Positions 7,541-14,440 of a stretch of 18,793 nt of DNA are shown one piece after another. A model generated the notes under the pieces. The model was not told the origin of the DNA, did not search any database, and worked only from the letters and a program-made list of their open reading frames with translations. Source of the stretch: Bordetella parapertussis (GTDB lineage: Bacteria > Pseudomonadota > Gammaproteobacteria > Burkholderiales > Burkholderiaceae_C); assembly GCA_945870575.1 (NCBI GenBank), contig CAMBSK010000039.1, positions 1-18,793 on the forward strand. The letters are read 5' to 3'. A program made the position numbers and the translations under genes. How positions within the stretch are numbered: position 1 is the stretch's first letter; each line of letters starts with the position of its first letter.

Positions 7541-8089
7541 TCAGGGCTTGGAGCCCGTGGGGAACGGCCATGCAGCCTGAGGATTCAATGTGGTTTGAGC
7601 CACATGCGAAGCCGCTGGCGCAGAAGCGCTTGTGTGCGGTTTGGCCGCAGGTTTGCTGGCAGGTTTTTTAGCAACCGGCTTGGCTGCCGGTTTTGTTGCT
7701 ACTGCCGATGGGGCACTAACTACTTTTTTTTTAGCTGCTGGCTTTTTAGCTACAGCTTTCTTGGCTGCGGGCTTTTTAGCTGCGGCTTTCTTAGCTACAG
7801 GCTTTTTAGCTGCTGCTTTTTTGGCGACAGGCTTTTTGGCTGCGGCTTTCTTAGCGACGGGCTTTTTAGCTGCTGCTTTTTTAGCGACAGGCTTTTTGGC
7901 TGCGGCTTTCTTAGCGACGGGCTTCTTAGCTGCTGCTTTTTTAGCGACAGGCTTTTTGGCTGCGGCTTTCTTAGCTACGGGCTTTTTAGCTGCTGCTTTT
8001 TTAGCGACAGGTTTCTTGGCTGCTGCTTTTTTAGCTGCCGGTTTTTTTGCTGCTGGTTTTTTTGCAGCGGATTTTTTTGCAGTTGCCAT
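7541..8089 (-). CDS. Histone H1-like DNA-binding protein, Lys/Ala-rich repeat protein
   Basis: The 182-aa, highly basic protein resembles bacterial histone H1 homologues of the Bordetella BpH1/AlgP C-terminal kind, which bind nucleic acid without strict sequence preference. Residues 1-21 are [21 protein letters not shown]. Residues 22-101 are eight perfect tandem copies of [10 protein letters not shown], and 102-125 are degenerate copies. Residues about 126-165 are a Ser/Pro/Ala-rich linker, and the end is the non-repetitive tail [17 protein letters not shown]. The ATG at 8089 follows a strong AGGAGAG ribosome binding site. It lies 183 nt after nrdB on the same strand, across several hairpins, and has its own strong terminator. 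Repeat number in such proteins is known to vary between strains. Confidence 0.9.
   Translation of the reverse strand: MATAKKSAAKKPAAKKPAAKKAAAKKPVAKKAAAKKPVAKKAAAKKPVAKKAAAKKPVAKKAAAKKPVAKKAAAKKPVAKKAAAKKPVAKKAAAKKPVAKKAAAKKPAAKKAVAKKPAAKKKVVSAPSAVATKPAAKPVAKKPASKPAAKPHTSASAPAASHVAQTTLNPQAAWPFPTGSKP
7787..8026 (-). repeat. Tandem repeat: eight 30-bp units within a 60-bp higher-order period
   Basis: The 240 bp encode eight [10 protein letters not shown] decapeptides. Synonymous codons alternate so that the DNA repeats best every 60 bp: 7801-7860 and 7861-7920 differ at one position, and 7861-7920 and 7921-7980 at two. This suggests growth by duplication of a 60-bp pair of units and makes slippage or recombination likely. 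Confidence 0.95.
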
Positions 8090-8095
8090 TAGATA

Positions 8096-8102
8096 CTCTC
8101 CT
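8096..8102 (-). promoter_or_regulatory. Strong ribosome binding site of the histone-like gene
   Basis: On the minus strand this reads AGGAGAG, six bases before the ATG at 8089. It is the strongest Shine-Dalgarno match I saw in the window, in keeping with an abundant protein. Confidence 0.75.
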
Positions 8103-8133
8103 AGATCAAGATCTTAGATCGTTGGTTCAAAAA

Positions 8134-8235
8134 CACTTGGTCTTTGCAGCCCAAGTGATTCATGGTGCTGAACCGGGGTTCAACACCATGAACACGGTGT
8201 GTTCCGCCCAGGCCGGTCATTGCAGATGGCAATGA
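8134..8235. other. Cluster of four hairpins between nrdB and the histone-like gene
   Basis: Four inverted repeats fall within about 100 bp. CACTTGG (8134-8140) pairs with CCAAGTG (8151-8157). CATGGTGCTGAACC (8161-8174) pairs with GGTTCAACACCATG (8177-8190), with one G-T mismatch and a 2-nt centre. GAACAC (8190-8195) pairs with GTGTTC (8199-8204). TCATTGC (8217-8223) pairs with GCAATGA (8229-8235). None has a T run that would mark a standard terminator on the minus strand. They lie in the nrdB 3' region and the histone-like gene's 5' leader. The 183-nt gap holds no gene I can support. Confidence 0.6.
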
Positions 8236-8272
8236 ACGCGCAGGAGAAGAACAAATGCAGGTCATCTGAGTA

Positions 8273-9472
8273 TCAATCCCAGGACAGCGCGCCGCCGGTC
8301 TGGTATTCGATAACGCGGGTCTCAAAGAAGTTACGCTCCTTCTTGAGGTCAATCATTTCGCTCATCCAGGGGAAAGGGTTCTCTTCATGAGGGAACAAGG
8401 CTTCCAAGCCGATTTGCGTGGCGCGGCGGTTGGCGATATAGCGCAAATAGCCCTTGAACATCGATGCGTTCATGCCGAGCACGCCACGCGGCATGGTGTC
8501 TTCGGCATAACGGTATTCGAGCTCAACTGCTTTTTCAAACAAGACTTTGATTTCGGCCTTGAACTCGGTGGTCCACAGATGCGGATTTTCCAGCTTGAGC
8601 TGGTTGATCAGGTCGATGCCGAAGTTGCAATGCATGGACTCGTCGCGCAATATGTACTGGTACTGTTCAGCGGCGCCGGTCATTTTGTTCTGGCGGCCCA
8701 GTGCCAGAATCTGGGTGAAGCCGACGTAGAAGAACAAACCTTCCATCAGGCAGGCGAACACAATCAGCGACTTGAGCAAGGTCTGATCCGTTTCCGGTGT
8801 TCCGGTATGGAAATGCGGATCCATGATCGCTTCGATAAACGGAATCAGAAACTCGTCCTTGTCACGGATCGACTTGACTTCGTTGTAGGCACTGAAAATT
8901 TCGCCTTCATCCAGACCCAGTGATTCGACGATGTACTGGTAGGCGTGGGTGTGAATGGCTTCTTCAAAAGCCTGGCGCAACAAAAACTGGCGGCACTCGG
9001 GCGCAGTGATGTGGCGGTACGTGCCCAGCACGATATTGTTGGCGGCGAGTGAATCTGCTGTCACGAAAAAGCCGAGGTTGCGCTTGACGATACGGCGCTC
9101 ATCTTCGGTCAGTCCGTTGGGGTCTTTCCACAACGCGATATCGCGCGTCATATTGACTTCCTGCGGCATCCAGTGGTTGGCGCAGGTGGCCAGGTATTTT
9201 TCCCAGGCCCATTTGTATTTAAACGGCACCAGTTGATTGACGTCAGTCTGTCCATTGATGATGCGCTTGTCGGCGGCATTGACGCGACGGCCTGTGCCTG
9301 AAGTGAAGGCACGAGAGTCGACCGGCATGGCTGCTGCAAGTACAGCGCCGTCATTGAGCATGCGCGTCGGTGTTGTTTGTGATGAGGGTGGCGGGAGCAG
9401 GTGACTCTGTAGGTCACCGAGGTTTACGCTGGCTGGCGTTTGGGGTTTAGCTTCTTCTTCCCAGGTCAACAT
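8273..9472 (-). CDS. nrdB: Ribonucleoside-diphosphate reductase class Ia, beta subunit
   Basis: The 399-aa radical-generating subunit holds a diiron centre and tyrosyl radical that drive deoxyribonucleotide formation in NrdA. The first helix ligand is probably Asp140 (TADSLAANN). [12 protein letters not shown] gives Glu171, His174 and the radical Tyr178. [11 protein letters not shown] gives Glu244, and RDESMH gives Glu278 and His281. The C-terminus [13 protein letters not shown] carries Tyr390, the relay tyrosine, and the NrdA-docking tail. About 60 N-terminal residues are a low-complexity extension before the conserved core. The start at 9472 (MLTWEEE) has only a weak GGA upstream. A poor promoter-like pair (TTTGCG, 17 bp, CATAAT) lies before it on the minus strand, but co-transcription with nrdA is the simpler reading. 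Confidence 0.96.
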   Translation of the reverse strand: MLTWEEEAKPQTPASVNLGDLQSHLLPPPSSQTTPTRMLNDGAVLAAAMPVDSRAFTSGTGRRVNAADKRIINGQTDVNQLVPFKYKWAWEKYLATCANHWMPQEVNMTRDIALWKDPNGLTEDERRIVKRNLGFFVTADSLAANNIVLGTYRHITAPECRQFLLRQAFEEAIHTHAYQYIVESLGLDEGEIFSAYNEVKSIRDKDEFLIPFIEAIMDPHFHTGTPETDQTLLKSLIVFACLMEGLFFYVGFTQILALGRQNKMTGAAEQYQYILRDESMHCNFGIDLINQLKLENPHLWTTEFKAEIKVLFEKAVELEYRYAEDTMPRGVLGMNASMFKGYLRYIANRRATQIGLEALFPHEENPFPWMSEMIDLKKERNFFETRVIEYQTGGALSWD

Positions 9473-9571
9473 ATAGTTAATTCCATTCTTCGTATTATGG
9501 CCGCTTGCGAGTGAAACGCAAAGTGTTCATTCACAAGCGCGCCTTTGATTGTTGTTGAATTGCATCGAATA

Positions 9572-9598
9572 CACAGACAGCACGCATGGCTGTCTGTG
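9572..9598. other. 10-bp perfect hairpin between nrdA and nrdB
   Basis: CACAGACAGC (9572-9581) and GCTGTCTGTG (9589-9598) are perfect reverse complements with a 7-nt loop. On the plus strand it is followed by CGGG and five T residues, so it looks like a terminator facing against the genes. On the minus strand (the nrdA to nrdB direction) there is no T run after it. It starts 7 bases beyond the nrdA stop codon. It may be an mRNA processing or stability element, or it may stop antisense transcription. Confidence 0.5.
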
Positions 9599-9605
9599 CG
9601 GGTTT

Positions 9606-12524
9606 TTATTGACAGGCTTCGCAGGTCGGGTCATCAACACCGCAAAACTTCACATCGGTAGCCGGTGTGTCAGACAACATTTGCGCACGCGCAGCAGCCG
9701 CAGCCATCTCCATGGCGCTCAGCCCGCCGCTTGCGCTGCCGGATGACACTGCGTTGTGCGAACCAGCATTGACAGTGGACTTCTCGGCTTGTGTGGCACT
9801 GCTGGTGCGCAGGTAGTAAGTGGTCTTGAGGCCACGCAGCCAAGCGAGTTTGTAGGTCTCGTCAAGCTTTTTGCCGGAGGCGCCTGCCATGTAGATGTTG
9901 AGTGACTGCGCCTGGTCAATCCATTTCTGGCGACGTGCGGCAGCTTCTACCAGCCAATGTGTTTCAACTTCGAAGGCCGTGGCGTACATGGACTTGAGGT
10001 CTTGCGGCACGCGGTCGATAGGGCGCAGTGAACCGTCGAAATGCTTGAGGTCCATGACCATGACATCGTCCCACAAACCGAGACGCTTGAGATCGCGCAC
10101 CAGATAGGCATTGATGATGGTGAATTCGCCGGACAGGTTGGATTTGACCGACAGGTTGCCAAAGCACGGTTCGATGGAAGCGTCCACACCGACGATGTTG
10201 GAAATAGTGGCGGTAGGCGCAATGGCCACGCAATTGGAGTTGCGCATACCGTCGGTGGTGATTTTGCGGCGCAAGGCTTCCCAATCCAAGGTGACGCTGC
10301 GGTCGACTTCAATATAGCCGCCGCGCGATTTTTCCAGCAGATTAAGCGTGTCCAACGGAAGAATACCTTGCTCCCACAGCGAGCCTTTGTAGGTGGAATA
10401 ACGACCGCGTTCGCGCGCCAGTTCGGTCGACGCCCAGTAGGCGTAATAGCAAATCGCTTCCATGGAACGGTCGGCAAACTCCACCGCCGCCTGTGAGGCG
10501 TAAGGGATTTGCTGCTCGTACAAACTATCCTGGAAGGCCATGATGCCCAGACCTACAGGGCGGTGACGCAGGTTGGAGTCGCGTGCTTTTTTGACGGCGT
10601 AATAGTTGATGTCGATCACGTTGTCCAACATGCGCATGGCGGTGTTTATGGTGCGCTTGAGTTTGTCGTGGTCAAGTTCTTTGCCGGCGGCGCCGTCTTT
10701 GAGATGGCGCACCAGATTGACCGAACCGAGGTTGCAAACGGCAGTCTCGGTGTCGCTGGTGTTGAGCGTGATTTCAGTACACAGGTTGGATGAGTGCACC
10801 ACACCCGAGTGCTGCTGAGGCGAGCGCACGTTGCAGGCATCTTTGAAGGTGATCCAAGGATGGCCAGTTTCAAACAACATGGTCAGCATCTTGCGCCACA
10901 GGTCGGTGGCCTGCACGGTTTTGCTCGGCTTAATCAAGCCTTGGCGTGCCTGTGTTTCGTAGGCGGTGTATGCCTTTTCAAAATCGGCGCCGAACTTGTC
11001 GTGGAGGTCGGGTGTGTTGGACGGCGAGAACAAAGTCCATTCGCCTTTTTCCATGACGCGGCGCATGAATAAATCGGGAATCCAGTTGGCCGTGTTCATG
11101 TCGTGGGTGCGGCGGCGGTCGTCGCCGGTGTTTTTGCGCAGCTCTAGGAATTCTTCAATGTCCAGATGCCAGGTTTCCAGATAAGTGCAAACCGCGCCCT
11201 TGCGCTTACCACCCTGGTTGACCGCGACAGCCGTGTCGTTGACCACTTTGAGGAAAGGCACAACACCTTGCGATTCGCCGTTGGTGCCTTTAATATGGCT
11301 GCCCAGTGCACGCACGCGTGTCCAGTCGTTGCCTAGGCCGCCGGCGAATTTGGACAGCAAAGCGTTTTCTTTGATGGATTCGTAAATGCCGTCCAAGTCG
11401 TCCGGCACGGTAGTCAGGTAGCAACTGGAGAGCTGCGGACGCGTGGTGCCGCTGTTGAATAGCGTCGGCGTGCTGGACATGAAGTCGAATGAGGACAGCA
11501 CCTCGTAGAACTCGATGGCACGTTCTTCGCGGTTGACTTCGTTCAGCGACAGACCCATGGCCACGCGCATGAAAAACGACTGCGGCATTTCGATGCGCTG
11601 CTTGTTCACGTGCAGGAAATAGCGGTCGTACAAGGTTTGCAGGCCCAGGTAATCGAACTGAAAATCTCTTTCGGGTTTGATGGCTTGGGCAAGACGCGTC
11701 AAATCAAATTGCAGCAGCTTGGGATCCAGCAATTCGTGGTCTACGCCTTTTTTCATAAAACCAGCGAAGGTATTCAGGTAATGCTGGCCCATTTCAGCAT
11801 GGGTGGCTTCCTGACCCAGCACTTCCTTGGTGATGGAATACATCAGCAAACGTGCAGTGGCAAAGGTATAGCCGGGTTCTTTTTCAATCATGGTGCGCGC
11901 TGCCAGCACCGAAGCCTTGTGCACTTCTTCCATGGGGATGCCGTCGTACAGGTTGCGCATGGTTTCATTCAGGATAGGCGCGGCTGATACATCGGGTCCG
12001 AGGTTTTCGCAGGCGGCTTCTATCAATTGACGCAGGCGCGCTGTGTCAAGCGCGACGTGCGCGCCATCGAGCAGCACATGCAATACGGGGTCGTTGCTGA
12101 CCAGTGTTTCCTTTTGCGCTGCGCGTTCTTGCGAACGGCGTTCGCGGTACAGCACATAGGCGCGTGCCACTTCGTGGTGACTGCCACGCATGAGACCGAG
12201 TTCGACCTGGTCTTGCACATCTTCAATATGGAAGGTGCCGCCACCCGGGCGTGAACGCATGAGTGCGCGCACCACGGCCTGGGTGAGTTGGTCCACGGTT
12301 TCGCGCACGCTGGAAGAGGCCGCACCTTGAGCACCATGCACTGCCAGAAAAGCTTTCATCATGGCCACGGCTATCTTGGCGGGTTCGAAAGGAACAACAG
12401 CGCCGTTGCGGCGGATGATCTGGTATTGGCTGAGAATCGAGTTCAGTGATGAGGCGCTGGAGATTTGGGCATCAGCAGGTTTGAGGAATGCGGCGACATT
12501 CGTCGGGTTGGCGGCAATTTGCAT
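9606..12524 (-). CDS. nrdA: Ribonucleoside-diphosphate reductase class Ia, alpha subunit
   Basis: The 972-aa catalytic subunit reduces ribonucleoside diphosphates. An N-terminal ATP-cone allosteric domain begins at about residue 34 (YQIIRRNGAVVPFEPAKIAVAM). In the catalytic barrel, NSGTTRPQLSSCYL carries Cys368, NLCTEI carries Asn580, Cys582 (thiyl) and Glu584, and AVCNLGSVNL carries Cys597. TTYYLR holds the paired relay tyrosines. The tail PTCEACQ carries the mobile Cys pair for thioredoxin/glutaredoxin reduction. The ATG at 12524 (MQIAANPT) is preferred, with AGGA ten bases upstream. In-frame starts at 12587 and 12653 exist, but the first lacks a ribosome site and the second lies inside an NrdR box. 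It is the first gene of nrdA-nrdB, driven by its own promoter after ampD. Confidence 0.96.
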   Translation of the reverse strand: MQIAANPTNVAAFLKPADAQISSASSLNSILSQYQIIRRNGAVVPFEPAKIAVAMMKAFLAVHGAQGAASSSVRETVDQLTQAVVRALMRSRPGGGTFHIEDVQDQVELGLMRGSHHEVARAYVLYRERRSQERAAQKETLVSNDPVLHVLLDGAHVALDTARLRQLIEAACENLGPDVSAAPILNETMRNLYDGIPMEEVHKASVLAARTMIEKEPGYTFATARLLMYSITKEVLGQEATHAEMGQHYLNTFAGFMKKGVDHELLDPKLLQFDLTRLAQAIKPERDFQFDYLGLQTLYDRYFLHVNKQRIEMPQSFFMRVAMGLSLNEVNREERAIEFYEVLSSFDFMSSTPTLFNSGTTRPQLSSCYLTTVPDDLDGIYESIKENALLSKFAGGLGNDWTRVRALGSHIKGTNGESQGVVPFLKVVNDTAVAVNQGGKRKGAVCTYLETWHLDIEEFLELRKNTGDDRRRTHDMNTANWIPDLFMRRVMEKGEWTLFSPSNTPDLHDKFGADFEKAYTAYETQARQGLIKPSKTVQATDLWRKMLTMLFETGHPWITFKDACNVRSPQQHSGVVHSSNLCTEITLNTSDTETAVCNLGSVNLVRHLKDGAAGKELDHDKLKRTINTAMRMLDNVIDINYYAVKKARDSNLRHRPVGLGIMAFQDSLYEQQIPYASQAAVEFADRSMEAICYYAYWASTELARERGRYSTYKGSLWEQGILPLDTLNLLEKSRGGYIEVDRSVTLDWEALRRKITTDGMRNSNCVAIAPTATISNIVGVDASIEPCFGNLSVKSNLSGEFTIINAYLVRDLKRLGLWDDVMVMDLKHFDGSLRPIDRVPQDLKSMYATAFEVETHWLVEAAARRQKWIDQAQSLNIYMAGASGKKLDETYKLAWLRGLKTTYYLRTSSATQAEKSTVNAGSHNAVSSGSASGGLSAMEMAAAAARAQMLSDTPATDVKFCGVDDPTCEACQ

Positions 12525-12619
12525 CTTATTGTGATCCTGTAGGGCGTGAATGCTTTGGTTAACTTCTAATGATTTGCTTGCAAGCATGAACGCCGACGCG
12601 TTCCGTATGTGCACAGCCC

Positions 12620-12635
12620 ACACTATATATGGGGT
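12620..12635. promoter_or_regulatory. NrdR box 1 (proximal) of nrdA
   Basis: ACACTATATATGGGGT matches the NrdR consensus acaCwAtATaTwGtgt at 14 of 16 positions. It contains the -10 element of the nrdA promoter on the minus strand. Its centre is 32 bp from box 2, the three-helical-turn spacing typical of paired NrdR sites. NrdR is an ATP-cone zinc-ribbon repressor of ribonucleotide reductase genes; its gene is not in this window. Confidence 0.85.
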
Positions 12636-12650
12636 CGAAACTCTTTTCAA
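12622..12650 (-). promoter_or_regulatory. Sigma-70-type promoter of nrdAB
   Basis: On the minus strand TTGAAA (12650-12645) is followed after exactly 17 bp by TATAGT (12627-12622). This predicts a transcript start near 12615, giving a leader of about 90 nt to the ATG at 12524. The -10 lies inside NrdR box 1, and the -35 lies just before box 2, so NrdR binding would block RNA polymerase. Confidence 0.75.
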
Positions 12651-12651
12651 C

Positions 12652-12667
12652 ACACTACGCGTAGTGT
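12652..12667. promoter_or_regulatory. NrdR box 2 (distal) of nrdA
   Basis: ACACTACGCGTAGTGT is a perfect 16-bp palindrome. It matches the NrdR consensus in its outer arms (12 of 16), but has CGCG in place of the usual AT-rich centre. It lies exactly 32 bp centre to centre from box 1, which supports it as the second site of the pair. Confidence 0.7.
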
Positions 12668-12764
12668 TTAGTGAATTTTTTCAAAATATGAGAGGTATTG
12701 TGCAATTCACTGGAAATCTGCTGCATTTAGCGTTAATTTTTTTTGCGAAGAATGTTGAATTTTG

Positions 12765-13337
12765 TCACTTAACAGAAAAAAATTCATCATCCCAACCCGT
12801 CGATGTCTTTAAAAAAGCCCAAGAAAAACCGTCTCCCGGGTCTTTTTTTCTGCCGGGCGCAATATGTTCGTGACCGCAGATATGTTTGAGTGGGTATTGC
12901 TGCGCGAGCATGGGCAACAGCGCATTTAAACTTTCGTATTGATCATCAGTGAAGCGGTCACCGTCCAATCCTTCGAGTTCAATACCGATGGAGAAGTCAT
13001 TGCAATTGCTGCGGCCTGCATGCTTGGATTCGCCAGCATGCCATGCGCGCTCATCACAGCTGACAAACTGCATTAACTCGCCGCCGCGTTTTATAAAAAA
13101 GTGAGCCGATACCTTCAGGTTCCGCAATGTCTCAAAGTAGGGGTGCGCGTCGTGGTTCAAACAGTTGGTAAAAAAATCCTGCACGTGCGCGCCGCCATAT
13201 GTGCCTGGAGGCAGGCTGATGGCGTGTATCACCACCAGATCAATGCCGGTGTCAGGCGGGCGGGGACCGAAGTTAGGAGACGCCATCGCGTGGGCAAAGC
13301 GGTACCAGCCCCGGTTCCAGGCAGGAAGGCTGCTCAT
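12765..13337 (-). CDS. ampD: 1,6-anhydro-N-acetylmuramyl-L-alanine amidase
   Basis: The 190-aa cytoplasmic zinc amidase cleaves the peptide from recycled 1,6-anhydromuropeptides. In many species its loss induces AmpC beta-lactamase. The expected zinc ligands are His38 (VVIHAISLPPG), His156 (CGHEHIAPGRKKDPG) and Asp166. SAHFFIKRGGELMQFV, AWHAGESK and NDFSIGIELEG are further amidase-2 motifs. The length matches AmpD (about 183-190 aa). The ATG at 13337 lies 3 nt after the stop of the 73-aa gene, so the two are probably co-transcribed. An intrinsic-terminator-like structure sits inside its last codons at 12811-12858. Its released tripeptide would feed Mpl, encoded at 445-1851. Confidence 0.95.
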   Translation of the reverse strand: MSSLPAWNRGWYRFAHAMASPNFGPRPPDTGIDLVVIHAISLPPGTYGGAHVQDFFTNCLNHDAHPYFETLRNLKVSAHFFIKRGGELMQFVSCDERAWHAGESKHAGRSNCNDFSIGIELEGLDGDRFTDDQYESLNALLPMLAQQYPLKHICGHEHIAPGRKKDPGDGFSWAFLKTSTGWDDEFFSVK

Positions 13338-13340
13338 GCC

Positions 13341-13562
13341 TCAGGACTCGGCCAGCGCGCGGTGGGCATCGCTGCAATAGGCCGTGTTGCCTGACATCAC
13401 GGCCTCGTTGTCGGGCAGGTGCAATCCGCAGTGCGCGCAGCGCAACATGTTTTGCGGTCCAACGCCTTGGCCGGAAGATTTGTTATCGGTTGATGCAGGA
13501 CGACTGAGTTTGATCCACCAGATCAGCCCGAACACCACGCCCAGCAGAAGCAGGTACTTCAT
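13341..13562 (-). CDS. PP0621-type small membrane-anchored zinc-ribbon protein
   Basis: The 73-aa protein begins MKYLLLLGVVFGLIWWIKL, a membrane segment at about residues 2-19. A short polar linker follows. A likely metal site comes next: Cys42 and Cys45 (CAHC), Cys63 and His67 (YCSDAHR). It resembles the uncharacterised PP0621 family often found beside ampD and ypjD; its function is unknown. Its ATG overlaps the stop of the upstream ypjD-like gene in an ATGA arrangement, and ampD starts 3 nt after its stop, so the three are very probably one transcription unit. Confidence 0.85.
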   Translation of the reverse strand: MKYLLLLGVVFGLIWWIKLSRPASTDNKSSGQGVGPQNMLRCAHCGLHLPDNEAVMSGNTAYCSDAHRALAES

Positions 13563-14371
13563 TGGTTGCGATGTAAAAAAACTTCAGTGACAAAACGCGA
13601 ACCGGCATAAGACAAAAACAGCATGGCAGCGCCTGTGTACAGCGTGCGTACTGCCGGTGCCCCGCGCCAGCCGCGATAGCGGCGGCCCCAGATCAGCAGC
13701 AAAAATACCAGCCAGGCCAAGATGGCGAACAAGGTTTTATGGTCAAGCCGAAAGGCCTTGCCAGCTTCGTAAAGTTGTTCGCCGAACAGCCAACCGGCCA
13801 ATAACGTGGCTGTCAGCAGGCCAAAGCCTATGTTGACAAAGCGAAAGGTCAGACGCTCAAGTGTCAACAAAGGAAGTCCGCTGGGATCAATAGCGCCCAG
13901 GCGAATTTGCCGTTCAGCGCGGTTCATCAGACTGGCGTGCACCACCGCTGCAGCAAACAAGGCATAAGAGGCCATGCCCAGCATCCAGTGAAACGGCAGC
14001 CAGGCTGAAGATGTGCCGTGCAGCGCATGACCGGGAAACAGCAATGGCAGTATGACGGCCACCATGCCCACAGCGGACATCAGCCAGCGGGTTTGCATTT
14101 GCGGGAACCAGTGGTGTTCTATGGTGTAGACCAGCAGCACCAGCCAGGCCGTGGCAGACAGTGCGGCAGCAAAGCCGAAATGCGCAAGCTCGTCGTCGGA
14201 AGGAATCAGGCTGGCAATCACGCTCAGCCCATGGAACAGGGAAATCAGCCACAGGTAATTGCGGCTTTGCTGCGCCGACAAACGTCCGCCGAACAAGGCC
14301 CCCAGTGCATAAGCCGAAGCGGCCAACATGCCCCAGACCAGACTGAAGTGAGATGCGCTGAATACAATCAT
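13559..14371 (-). CDS. ypjD: YpjD/CcsA-like cytochrome c assembly membrane protein
   Basis: The 270-aa protein is mostly hydrophobic, with about eight membrane segments. It resembles the CcsA/YpjD branch of heme-handling proteins. The region WLPFHWMLGMASYALFAAA (His128 in the membrane) and the C-terminal DHKTLFAILAWLVFLLL followed by GRRYRGWRG are typical; His128 and His211 are candidate heme ligands. The canonical WWD heme motif of true CcsA is not evident, so a direct role in cytochrome c maturation is inferred, not shown. The ATG at 14371 lacks a strong ribosome site. It is divergent from ffh, the same arrangement as in many proteobacteria. It is the first gene of the run ypjD, PP0621-type, ampD. 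Confidence 0.86.
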   Translation of the reverse strand: MIVFSASHFSLVWGMLAASAYALGALFGGRLSAQQSRNYLWLISLFHGLSVIASLIPSDDELAHFGFAAALSATAWLVLLVYTIEHHWFPQMQTRWLMSAVGMVAVILPLLFPGHALHGTSSAWLPFHWMLGMASYALFAAAVVHASLMNRAERQIRLGAIDPSGLPLLTLERLTFRFVNIGFGLLTATLLAGWLFGEQLYEAGKAFRLDHKTLFAILAWLVFLLLIWGRRYRGWRGAPAVRTLYTGAAMLFLSYAGSRFVTEVFLHRNQ

Positions 14372-14440
14372 GTAAACAGTTTAGCGTTTCGCCGGGGATC
14401 CGGTTTTTTCTTTTGCAAGTTTCATGGCAAGGCATTGACG

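Noticed and set aside
7517..8117. Two plus-strand open frames rich in Phe/Cys/Gly or Ala/Phe/Leu opposite the histone-like gene
   Set aside because: They are mirror images of the Lys/Ala repeat read on the other strand; the repeat itself keeps these frames open.
8161..8204. GGTTCAA-containing hairpins resembling a tRNA T-arm
   Set aside because: No acceptor, D or anticodon stem can be built around them and there is no CCA end.
12601..12620. TGTGCACA upstream of nrdA as a possible DnaA box
   Set aside because: It does not fit the TTATNCACA consensus, and no second site is nearby.
12525..12653. N-terminal extension of nrdA from in-frame starts at 12653 or 12587
   Set aside because: The 12653 start lies inside an NrdR box upstream of the predicted transcript start. 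The 12587 ATG lacks a ribosome binding site. The start at 12524 has AGGA at usable distance. The 12587 start is not fully excluded.
14391..14413. CCGG-GGAT-CCGG followed by six T residues ahead of ffh, resembling an attenuator
   Set aside because: The stem is only 4 bp and would be unstable; it is more likely chance.
14018..14440. Open frame extending ffh about 140 residues upstream
   Set aside because: It lies antisense to the ypjD-like gene, does not resemble any Ffh N-terminus, and a proper start with a ribosome site is at 14441.
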